A stretch of DNA of 25,492 bases from JAGOVB01 sp964577365 (GTDB taxonomy: Bacteria; Patescibacteriota; Minisyncoccia; Phycocordibacterales; PALSA-1337), in the NCBI GenBank assembly GCA_964577365.1, contig CAZNYP010000009.1, positions 1 to 25,492 of the forward strand, written 5' to 3'. Of the stretch, positions 13,780-20,220 are shown piece after piece (the stretch's first letter is position 1; every line of letters starts with the position of its first letter). The position numbers were made by a program, and so were the translations under genes. The notes beneath the pieces were generated by a model that worked only from the letters and a program-made list of their open reading frames with translations, searched no databases and had not been told where the DNA came from.

Positions 13780-14661
13780 ATGATTACCCTCAAAAAAATC
13801 GGCACCCGCTACGTCGCTCCACCGATGTTTGAGGGCGCCTCGCTCGCGCAGACGGTGTATCTCCGTGATCTCATCGGCGACTCATTTCGCCACTACATCA
13901 TGCGATACGACGGTGTGCGTATGGACTCGATCCGTTCCGAAGACGATATGGTACGACTGAAGCCACTCATGTTTGCCTATGCCTACTCTCCTAACTTTGA
14001 AAAGAATATTGAGCTCTGTAGAGAAAAGATAGCAGTGTTCAAAAAAGATATGCAAAATATCGATGCCTTTGCCCAGGTGTACTGTCATGCGATGGTGCCG
14101 TATTTTGTGACGAATACCTGGATCGATGATATGGATCCGGTACACAAAGACAGAGTGATTGCTATCAGTACCGAGTATCGCACTATGATCGATGCGCTCG
14201 TCGAACCATTTTATACAGCGACTGCACACGTTCCCGTCAGGCCTTCTTTTATTTTCTATTCAGGAAACTATGTAGAAGGATCGTGGGAGGATTTTCTAAA
14301 GGAAAATAATTTTGAATATACTGAGGAGCAGGTGGAAAAGGTAACCGAACTAAAAGGGACAGTTGCGTACAAGGGGAATGTAAAAGGTATCGCAAAGATC
14401 ATCCTCTCACCCAACGATTTTCACAAATTAAACGAAGGTGACATCCTCGTTGCGCCCATGACCACACCGCTCTATGTGCCGATTATGTACAAAGCTAGTG
14501 CGTTTGTGACTGACGATGGTGGTATAACGTGCCATGCTGCGATTATTGCGAGGGAGATGAAGAAGCCATGTATTACTGGGACAAAAAGTGCTACCAAGTT
14601 GATCAAAAGTGGGGACAGGATCACTGTAGACTGTGAAAAGGGCATTGTAATCCTTCAGTAA
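13780..14661 (+). CDS. Second protein with C-terminal PEP-utilizing mobile (phosphohistidine) domain
   Basis: A 293-residue protein. Residues about 205-293 are a swivelling domain very like the one in the 11859-13181 gene: GTVAYKGNVKGIAKII, GDILVAPMTTPLYVPIM, then DDGGITCHAAIIAREMKKP with the phospho-accepting His252. The N-terminal 200 residues are unrelated at sight to those of the other protein and start GTRYVAPPMFEGASLAQ; their fold is not recognised, but the Tyr/Phe-rich helical look (AYAYSPNFEKNIELCREK) is similar. No ATP-grasp domain is present, so it should depend on the ATP-grasp protein at 10835 or another one. It has its own leaderless promoter and no clear hairpin after its stop. 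Confidence 0.87.
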   Translation: MITLKKIGTRYVAPPMFEGASLAQTVYLRDLIGDSFRHYIMRYDGVRMDSIRSEDDMVRLKPLMFAYAYSPNFEKNIELCREKIAVFKKDMQNIDAFAQVYCHAMVPYFVTNTWIDDMDPVHKDRVIAISTEYRTMIDALVEPFYTATAHVPVRPSFIFYSGNYVEGSWEDFLKENNFEYTEEQVEKVTELKGTVAYKGNVKGIAKIILSPNDFHKLNEGDILVAPMTTPLYVPIMYKASAFVTDDGGITCHAAIIAREMKKPCITGTKSATKLIKSGDRITVDCEKGIVILQ

Positions 14662-14705
14662 CCGCACTTCATTGACTTTTACCAAATATCAACTAGTATT
14701 TGATG

Positions 14706-14714
14706 TTATCCACA
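14706..14714 (+). promoter_or_regulatory. Perfect DnaA box
   Basis: TTATCCACA, the consensus DnaA 9-mer, extended to TTATCCACAGA. An inverted copy of the whole 11-mer lies at 14949-14959. Confidence 0.5.
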
Positions 14715-14785
14715 GATATACATATCGTACATGGCATTATATGACATAATGTAGGGACAAATTTAGGATATTGAAAATTTACTTG

Positions 14786-14858
14786 TGCCTCCGTCAGGAA
14801 TCGGACCTGAATCTCCAGATTAGTATCCCGGGGTTCTATCCACTTGAACTACGGAGGC
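14786..14858 (-). tRNA. tRNA-like gene, anticodon ACT, Arg-like body
   Basis: A 73-nt cloverleaf on the minus strand: acceptor GCCTCCG/CGGAGGC (7 bp), D-stem GTTC/GAAC with G18-G19-A20, anticodon stem CCGGG/TCTGG (two G-U pairs) around the loop ATACTAA, a four-base variable loop, T-stem TCAGG/CCTGA, discriminator A, no encoded CCA. U33 precedes ACT, which would read Ser AGU codons, yet a Ser tRNA should have a long variable arm. The body, A20 and C35 resemble tRNA-Arg, and a single T-to-A change at base 34 of TCT would give this anticodon. Position 32 is A, and the T-loop has C where pseudouridine 55 should be. It may be a decaying tRNA-Arg(TCT) or a real odd isoacceptor. Confidence 0.75.
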
Positions 14859-14881
14859 ATATAAAGTTTTTAATAAACTTC

Positions 14882-14916
14882 ACACGAAACCGTCTTTACA
14901 AGAGGCGGTTTTGTGT
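14882..14916. repeat. 14-bp inverted repeat (hairpin)
   Basis: The arms 14882-14895 and 14903-14916 (acacgaaaccgtct with aggcggttttgtgt) pair with two G-U pairs around a seven-base loop. It lies just upstream of the tRNA on its coding strand. There is no clear T-run, so a terminator role is doubtful; an RNA structure or protein site is possible. Confidence 0.5.
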
Positions 14917-14950
14917 TAGAAGTATATACCCTATGCATTTATTTTGTGTC

Positions 14951-14959
14951 TGTGGATAA
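14951..14959 (-). promoter_or_regulatory. Perfect DnaA box, inverted
   Basis: TGTGGATAA on the plus strand, that is TTATCCACA on the minus strand; it faces the copy at 14706-14714. Confidence 0.5.
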
Positions 14960-15019
14960 GTAATGCGAGATTATTTTCTCTGAAAGTCAATGTGTCCAAA
15001 AAAATGGTATAAAAACAAA

Positions 15020-15048
15020 ACCCACCAGAGGTCCGAGACATGGTGGGT
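15020..15048 (-). terminator. Terminator of the QHA histidine-phosphatase-like gene
   Basis: The stem CCCACCA / TGGTGGG (15021-15027 with 15041-15047) is followed on the minus strand by TTTTGTTTTTAT. Confidence 0.85.
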
Positions 15049-15079
15049 GTGAAGAGCACATTCTGCGCTCCGGTGAGGA

Positions 15080-15715
15080 TCAGTTCACGACTGCCGTGGT
15101 TGCTTCGCCATGGCGATCGGCATTGACTCGTCCTACGATCTTGGCATCTGCTTCGCCGTGGACGTTGGTGTCGACACGGATCGCTCCGCATTCGCCGAAA
15201 ACATGGGTGAGAGCCAACTTCTTGACTGCTGGCTCCTCGAACATGTAGTAAATGAGCCCGCTCAAGAGGACCGGATGACCCACAAACAGAATCGTCTCGT
15301 TGTCGACAGTGTCACCGAGTTCCTCCTTGATGTCGAGGATGCATTCAGCGGTGAGTCGTCGCAAGGCTGCGCTATTCCCGTGGTTGAGGTATTGAACCAG
15401 GGCTCTGCTGTAACCGAGATCTCCAAACATCTCCAGTAGTTCCCGGTGGTCTGATGGATTGAGTGATCCATACATGGATTCGAACTCATGGATTCTTGAT
15501 GAGTAGTCGTTGCCTACGATCAGACCAGCTGTGAGCTTGGTCCTGACAGCGGGGGATACGATGACCTCATCGAACCTCATCCCCGCGAGCTCCTCCATGA
15601 GCCCAATGGCCTGGCGTCGCCCCTCATGGGTGAGTATCCTCATTTTGTCGTCAGATGCTGTTTTGGCCTGGGCGTGTTGGACAAACACCAAACTACAATT
15701 TTTGAATCTCGACAC
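15080..15715 (-). CDS. Histidine-phosphatase superfamily protein with QHA in place of RHG
   Basis: A 211-residue protein of the phosphoglycerate mutase-like fold. The N-terminal motif LVFVQHAQAK aligns with the lvRHGe catalytic motif: the phospho-accepting His14 is present, but the Arg before it is Gln13. Other landmarks remain: LTHEGRRQA (28-36), VSPAVRTKLTA (53-63, phosphate-binding Arg58) and LFVGHPVLLS (143-152, second His147). Activity may be reduced or the substrate changed. The start is GTG at 15715, supported by the Shine-Dalgarno-like AAAGGAAG a few bases upstream, one of the few in this window. A leader of about 40 bases follows a TATAGT at 15768-15763 (minus). A hairpin terminator follows the gene, making it a single-gene unit with GC-rich codons. 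Its substrate is unknown. Confidence 0.82.
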   Translation of the reverse strand: MSRFKNCSLVFVQHAQAKTASDDKMRILTHEGRRQAIGLMEELAGMRFDEVIVSPAVRTKLTAGLIVGNDYSSRIHEFESMYGSLNPSDHRELLEMFGDLGYSRALVQYLNHGNSAALRRLTAECILDIKEELGDTVDNETILFVGHPVLLSGLIYYMFEEPAVKKLALTHVFGECGAIRVDTNVHGEADAKIVGRVNADRHGEATTAVVN

Positions 15716-15799
15716 AAACTTCCTTTCTTCTTCTTGTTTCTGTTTACTGACTACATCTTTTTACTATAATTTATCTTGTGAGTCAAGGCAAAGAAAAAA

Positions 15800-15825
15800 C
15801 CCACCAGATCGTGCGAAGTGGTGGG
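15800..15825 (-). terminator. Terminator of the orphan gene 15848-16393
   Basis: The stem CCCACCA / TGGTGGG (15800-15806 with 15819-15825) is followed on the minus strand by TTTTTTCTTT. It shares the stretch AAAACCCACCAGA with the terminator at 15020-15048. Confidence 0.85.
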
Positions 15826-15847
15826 CTTTGGTGTGGGGAGATACCGG

Positions 15848-16393
15848 TCAGCTCTCACCTGGATGATTGGGAGCAAACATGACTATTCCTCTGGACTCCG
15901 TGATATCGCCCTTAATTGGGCCGATACTGGGTCCAGGGTAAAAATTAAGGATGATCACGATAGTCGCGTTTTTCTTGGGGTTAACTTCGCACCTCACTGA
16001 CAGCTTTTTGGTGAGTGGGGCCTTTAGGTCAGTGCGACTCGGCTTTACTCGCATGACCTGTGAAGATTTGTTTGGAGTGTGTTCTTCGAGATCATCGATC
16101 TTGTACTTACTTCGGACATCTGTGTCCGCACAACCAATAGGTTGGTCAAAATCGATTTCAAATACGCGCATCATTCTTCTAATGGCTGCAAGCTCGTGAA
16201 CTTTTTTGGGAAGGAGCTCTTCATTCTGGCAAATTTCGATAAATAGATCGCTAACTTTTTTCCAGCGAGTAAACTGTGAAGCTACGTTTTCAAGGGTCTG
16301 TGGAAAATGTTTTTCGGACAGACGGCCGACGGTCTCAGGTTCGATCAGGAATACAAATTTATGGCCAGAGTGACGAATTGGGAACTCGATCAT
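15848..16393 (-). CDS. Hypothetical protein, 181 aa
   Basis: I do not recognise a family. The ATG at 16393 gives MIEFPIRHSGHKFVFLIEPE; a TTG at 16432 would add 13 residues but lies at the -10 box. The N-terminal half is mixed alpha/beta with KKVHELAAIRRMMRVFEIDF; the C-terminal half is basic and has SVRCEVNPKKNATIVIILNF, like a beta-sandwich strand, then PGPSIGPIKGDITESRGIVM. No signal peptide or membrane helix is visible. It is framed by its own promoter and terminator, so it is a real single-gene unit lying between two histidine-phosphatase-like genes. Confidence 0.7.
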   Translation of the reverse strand: MIEFPIRHSGHKFVFLIEPETVGRLSEKHFPQTLENVASQFTRWKKVSDLFIEICQNEELLPKKVHELAAIRRMMRVFEIDFDQPIGCADTDVRSKYKIDDLEEHTPNKSSQVMRVKPSRTDLKAPLTKKLSVRCEVNPKKNATIVIILNFYPGPSIGPIKGDITESRGIVMFAPNHPGES

Positions 16394-16430
16394 AGTTTTA
16401 CCTGGTGTTTGGTTTTGATATCTAAATAAC

Positions 16431-16459
16431 AAATTACATTACAAGTATAGTACTGTCAA
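16431..16459 (-). promoter_or_regulatory. Sigma70 promoter of the orphan 15848-16393
   Basis: On the minus strand TTGACA (16459-16454), a 17-base spacer, TAATTT (16436-16431). The leader is about 30 bases. Confidence 0.6.
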
Positions 16460-16482
16460 GTGTTATACGCGGTCATTGTAAG

Positions 16483-16491
16483 TGCTATACT
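16483..16491 (+). promoter_or_regulatory. Extended -10 TGcTATACT of the MerT-MsrAB gene
   Basis: TGc (16483-16485) and TATACT (16486-16491), six bases before the ATG at 16498; divergent from the orphan's promoter. Confidence 0.7.
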
Positions 16492-16497
16492 TTCGCT

Positions 16498-17763
16498 ATG
16501 AACCTCAAAGAAATTTTTAAAATTAGTTCTATCCCTGTCGTCATCGCCTCGCTCTGCTGTCTTTCTCCTGTGATTCTCGTGGTGTTTGGCATCGGAACCC
16601 TAGGATTTGCCACCTCTCTTGCTGATACTCTCTACGGTGAATACAAATGGCTTTTCCGTATCGCTGGACTCATCGCTATGACAATCGCTCTGGTTTTGTA
16701 TTTTAGACGAAAAAAGGGCATCTGTACCATCGACGAAGCAAAGCGCCGTAGAAACGAGATCATAAATACAGTAGCACTCACGGTCATCACCTGTGTCGTT
16801 GGATATATTTTCTTTCTGTATGTCGTTGTGCACTATGCGGGAGTGTATCTCAATATTTGGAAAGACAAACCAGAAACAGCACAAGAAATGGTCATCACGG
16901 ACAGTACTGCTCTCTTTGCGGGAGGATGCTTTTGGTGTGTGGAGGCAGATTTTGAAAAACTGAGAGGTGTGGGCGATGTCGTTTCGGGCTATGCGGGTGG
17001 GACGACAGAAAACCCGACGTATGAAAACTATGCCAAAGGTGGTCACCGCGAGGTGGTACAAGTCCCATATGATTCCAGTAGAATCTCATATCAAAAACTC
17101 GTTGAACATATTTTGACTCATGCAGATCCAAACGATACGACGGGTTCATTTGTCGATCGCGGAGTGCAGTATTCTGCAGCAATATATTTTGAAAATGAAG
17201 AGGAGGAGAAAATAGCACGTGAGGTCGCAAAAGGATTGCCGATTCCGATCCTTCCACGCCCAGACTTTTATCCTGCAGAGGAGTACCATCAGGATTTTTA
17301 TAAAAAAAGTCCAGTACGCTACACGTACTATCGCAATGCGTCGGGACGAAATGAATACATCAAAAAAGCATCTGGCCTCACTGACATCCAGTATTATGTG
17401 GTAAAAGAAAATGGGACTGAAAAGCCATTCGACAATGAGTACTGGGACAATAAGAGAGAAGGGATTTATGTCGATATCGTTTCTGGTGAAGTATTATTTT
17501 CATCAAAAGACAAATACGACTCAGGTACTGGCTGGCCTTCGTTTACCAAACCGATACAACCAGATGCCGTGACACTGCATGAGGATAATACACTAGGTAC
17601 AAAGCGCACCGAGGTCCGATCAAAGATCGCAGACTCACACCTCGGGCATGTATTTAATGATGGACCAAACGGAGGAGAACGATGGTGTATGAATTCTGCT
17701 GCGATGAGATTTGTCCCGAAAGAAGATATGGTTAAAGAAGGGTACGGAGATATACAGATATAA
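16498..17763 (+). CDS. Fusion of a MerT-like membrane domain with MsrA and MsrB
   Basis: A 421-residue protein in three parts. Residues 1-118 hold three membrane helices with the MerT mercury-transporter pattern: VVIASLCCLSPVILVVFGIG with C20-C21 in helix 1, a basic loop RRKKGIC76 after helix 2, and C99 in helix 3. Residues about 135-290 are MsrA (AGGCFWCVEAD, nucleophile C144; EYHQDFY near the end; no C-terminal resolving Cys). Residues about 300-410 are MsrB without zinc cysteines (DSGTGWPSF, SHLGHVFNDGP, RWCMNS with C397). Basic residues before helix 1 and between helices 2 and 3 put the N-terminus and that loop inside, so the Msr domains should face out. MsrB has no resolving Cys, so an outside reductant is needed; the MerT-like thiols are candidates (inference). 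No merA, merP or merR is nearby. Confidence 0.88.
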   Translation: MNLKEIFKISSIPVVIASLCCLSPVILVVFGIGTLGFATSLADTLYGEYKWLFRIAGLIAMTIALVLYFRRKKGICTIDEAKRRRNEIINTVALTVITCVVGYIFFLYVVVHYAGVYLNIWKDKPETAQEMVITDSTALFAGGCFWCVEADFEKLRGVGDVVSGYAGGTTENPTYENYAKGGHREVVQVPYDSSRISYQKLVEHILTHADPNDTTGSFVDRGVQYSAAIYFENEEEEKIAREVAKGLPIPILPRPDFYPAEEYHQDFYKKSPVRYTYYRNASGRNEYIKKASGLTDIQYYVVKENGTEKPFDNEYWDNKREGIYVDIVSGEVLFSSKDKYDSGTGWPSFTKPIQPDAVTLHEDNTLGTKRTEVRSKIADSHLGHVFNDGPNGGERWCMNSAAMRFVPKEDMVKEGYGDIQI

Positions 17764-17771
17764 AAGTGAAA

Positions 17772-17790
17772 CCCCGCAGCGTATGCGGGG
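17772..17790 (-). terminator. Terminator between convergent genes
   Basis: The stem CCCCGCA / TGCGGGG (17772-17778 with 17784-17790). On the minus strand TTTCACTTTTAT follows; on the plus strand no T-run is seen. Confidence 0.7.
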
Positions 17791-17815
17791 CTCGTGAAAA
17801 ATGGTGGTAGTGCCG

Positions 17816-18292
17816 TCAGTTCCCAAATGCAATGGTGAAACTGTAGCCGAAATTGATCCGCGAACGATCGAGCCGATCGAGGATCTCTTCGGAATATTGG
17901 TAGCCCTTGCAGAGTGCGCGAATGATACTAGGTATCAGGTCCGCGCGAATGATGACGGCTACTGATGCTGACGGTGAACATAGACGCTGCATAGCGAGCC
18001 ACAGTTCGCGTGCTGCCGTGTCCGTCCATCCACTAGGACGCCCCACCCCCATCCCAAGTTCATGGATGAAGGTAGTGTTCGTCGGGAATCGAGTTCCCAT
18101 GATGATCCGTGCACTCTCGCATACGTCTGGTTCATACGTAGCGATCAAGTGGTCTATGGTGCCGATGTACAGAGCTGCACCTTCAATCTGTTGACGGCCC
18201 TGTTCTGTCAGACCTGACAATGGGCTTTTGTGACGGTTGAATACCACATCAGCGGTTGGTTGACCCGCACCGATAAAGGTAATTTTTTTCAT
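17816..18292 (-). CDS. Histidine-phosphatase-like protein that has lost the catalytic residues
   Basis: A 158-residue protein whose layout follows the histidine phosphatase (SixA/phosphoglycerate mutase) fold: KITFIGAGQP takes the place of the lvRHGep strand, then SGLTEQGRQQIEGAALYI (26-43, the family's LTe.G..qA helix), IATYEPDVCESARII (50-64, where SpxxRa is usual), and SVAVIIRADLIPSIIRAL at the end, where VGHg is usual. Thus RHG is G8-A9-G10 and GH is R116-A117; both catalytic His residues are gone. It is probably a non-enzymatic binder or regulator, if the fold call is right. It has its own promoter inside the end of the GH130 gene, a leader of about 18 bases and a terminator. Confidence 0.65.
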   Translation of the reverse strand: MKKITFIGAGQPTADVVFNRHKSPLSGLTEQGRQQIEGAALYIGTIDHLIATYEPDVCESARIIMGTRFPTNTTFIHELGMGVGRPSGWTDTAARELWLAMQRLCSPSASVAVIIRADLIPSIIRALCKGYQYSEEILDRLDRSRINFGYSFTIAFGN

Positions 18293-18316
18293 GAGGAGAT
18301 CAGGGGGTTCTCTCGT

Positions 18317-18345
18317 ATTGTACTCCTACTTCACCGTTACTTCAA
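18317..18345 (-). promoter_or_regulatory. Promoter of the pseudo-phosphatase gene
   Basis: On the minus strand TTGAAG (18345-18340), a 17-base spacer, TACAAT (18322-18317). The -35 region lies within the last codons of the GH130 gene. Confidence 0.6.
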
Positions 18346-20220
18346 CAATGCATCGAGGATGCGTGAGACACTCATGGTTGCGACCCCTGTCACCGAGTCA
18401 GCTCCGCCATAATATATATAGAGTGTGTCACCACGGATCACTGCTCCACAGGGGAAGACTACATTGTCCACCTGTCCGTAGAGCTCATAGGTAGTCTCGG
18501 GAGAAAGGATCGGATCGGCGAGGCGTGAGATCAGTCTCGTCGGGTCATTGAGATCAAAGAGTGCAGCACCGAGGCGATATGTCCCACGTTGTGATATGCC
18601 GTGGTATAGCCAGAGCCAGCCCTTTTTGGTTTTGAGTGGTGGTCCTGCGAGGCCCAACTTTTTTCCATCCCACATACCGTGACGAGGTCGGAGGATCTCG
18701 ATACATTTGTTTACTCTGTTTTTTGCAAAATCAAGTGAGGGGAGAAAATCAGCACAGACATTGATCCCGATGCGGTGGACGAACATGTAGTGCTTGTTGT
18801 GTGTCTCGGGTAAAATGGTGCTGTCCTTGTCATCGACACCGTCAGGAGTGACGATCATCGGTTCTGACCAGGCATCGAACTTTCGTGCGAGGAAATCTTT
18901 TACCGATATACTGCTCGCCGCGACGCGTGGTGCATCGACACCGTTGTACGCAGTGTAGGTGATGTACAGCATGTCTTTGATGCGGACGATACGAGCATCC
19001 TCACAGCCTTTTGTCTCAAACCCTTTGCGTGGTACATATATAGGGTATGGGAGGCGCTCGGTGATCGTTTCGCCGTCTTTTGAAAGCGCGAGTCCTACCG
19101 TCGATACATCGTCATTACCCATCGCACGATAGAGGATGTATATGGTTTTTTCGATCTCGATTGCGGTAGGGTTAAAGACCGCTTTGTTCTCCCATGGATG
19201 CTCTGCAAATGGGGCAAGGATCGGGTTGTGCTTTGAACGTGTGACGATAGCCTCGTTTCGACTCGGCATGATGGTGTCGAGGAGATGCGGGAGGGAGACC
19301 GTCGCTTTTGCACTCACGGTGTCTGCTGCACCATAATATATATGAAGGTAGTCGTTCTTGATGTATCCTCCAGTGGGGAATGTAATGTTTGAAACAACCC
19401 CGTTTTTTTCATAGCTTTCCTCGGGTACGATCATCGGACCTCGAGTGCGACCGAGGATCATGTTCAGATTGTTCTTTGCATACAGAAGTGCCTCGATACC
19501 AAATACTTTTTTATCAGAAAAATAGTCACCAACATGCGAGTACAGGATGAGCCAGCCCTCGGGAGTCTCGATCGGAACCGCTCCTACCTCGGCGTGATCC
19601 TCAGGGAGGCGTCGTACATCGATCGTCTGACTCTGCCAGTCGGTATACCAGTTTTCCCAAAACTTTTTTGACCAGAGATGTTCTATATCATCGAGCTCGG
19701 CTACCGCGATACGTGCCGGTGGCATGTCTGTGTGGATGCTAAACATCACAACTATTTTCCCATTGACGCGTTTTGGAAAAAGGACCATGGCCTTTGCATT
19801 GAATGGAGTGACGAGATGGCGTTCGAATGTTTTAAAATCAGTAGTGATCGCCACCGCCACCTTTATCCCTGATGCAGCAAATGGATATTTTGAGAGGGCA
19901 GTATAGAAAATATAGTATTTTCCTTCAAAAAAAGTGATACGTGGATCCTCGCAGCCAAACTTTTCCCATTCGTACTGTGGTTTAAAAAGCTGTGTATGTT
20001 TAGAAAAATGTACTCCGTCGCGACTCTTTGAGTATCCGATCGTTGAAAAGTCATTCATCTTTGGCTCGAGCAACTCTGGTGTGCCGAGTGCTCGATAGAC
20101 CATGTGAACATGCGTGCCATCGTGAACGACACTCGGGTTGAACGCACCAAAACACTCCCACGAAGTACTCGGGTGTGGCTGGAGGATCGGATTTTCTTCT
20201 TCGCGTCGTACGGTGAACAT
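18337..20220 (-). CDS. Tandem GH130-type protein (two mannoside phosphorylase-like propellers)
   Basis: A 627-residue protein with two complete GH130-like five-bladed propeller units, about residues 1-315 and 325-627. Unit 1 has FNPSVVHDGTHVHMVYRA, GCEDPRI (89-95), EGWLILYSHVGDY and FPTGGYIKNDYLHIYYGAAD. Unit 2 has FNPTAIEIEKTIYILYRAMG, KGCEDARI (404-411), GLAGPPLKTKKGWLWLYHGI and FPCGAVIRGDTLYIYYGGAD. The family cleaves beta-mannosides, usually by phosphorolysis to alpha-mannose-1-phosphate; some members hydrolyse. There is no signal peptide, so it should be cytosolic. Its ATG overlaps the stop of the upstream GH130 gene (TAATG), so the two are co-translated. Single-unit GH130 proteins are about 300-400 residues, so this doubling is unusual. 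Exact linkage specificity cannot be told. Confidence 0.87.
   Translation of the reverse strand: MFTVRREEENPILQPHPSTSWECFGAFNPSVVHDGTHVHMVYRALGTPELLEPKMNDFSTIGYSKSRDGVHFSKHTQLFKPQYEWEKFGCEDPRITFFEGKYYIFYTALSKYPFAASGIKVAVAITTDFKTFERHLVTPFNAKAMVLFPKRVNGKIVVMFSIHTDMPPARIAVAELDDIEHLWSKKFWENWYTDWQSQTIDVRRLPEDHAEVGAVPIETPEGWLILYSHVGDYFSDKKVFGIEALLYAKNNLNMILGRTRGPMIVPEESYEKNGVVSNITFPTGGYIKNDYLHIYYGAADTVSAKATVSLPHLLDTIMPSRNEAIVTRSKHNPILAPFAEHPWENKAVFNPTAIEIEKTIYILYRAMGNDDVSTVGLALSKDGETITERLPYPIYVPRKGFETKGCEDARIVRIKDMLYITYTAYNGVDAPRVAASSISVKDFLARKFDAWSEPMIVTPDGVDDKDSTILPETHNKHYMFVHRIGINVCADFLPSLDFAKNRVNKCIEILRPRHGMWDGKKLGLAGPPLKTKKGWLWLYHGISQRGTYRLGAALFDLNDPTRLISRLADPILSPETTYELYGQVDNVVFPCGAVIRGDTLYIYYGGADSVTGVATMSVSRILDALLK

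Larger units (their letters stand above)
14662..15079. other. 418-base intergenic region with tRNA, DnaA boxes and a long hairpin
   Basis: No protein gene is convincing here. The region holds a perfect DnaA box at each end in opposite orientation, a deviant tRNA gene on the minus strand, a 14-bp hairpin, and the terminator of the next minus-strand gene. The flanks are AT-rich (for example 14690-14780). Confidence 0.7.

Noticed and set aside
15001..15830. CCCACCA...TGGTGGG repeats as a possible CRISPR or interspersed repeat
   Set aside because: There are only two copies; each is a hairpin with a T-run right after a minus-strand gene, so they are terminators.
16498..16860. A mercury-resistance locus
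   Set aside because: Only a MerT-like domain is present, and it is fused to Msr. There is no merA, merP, merR or mer promoter in the window.
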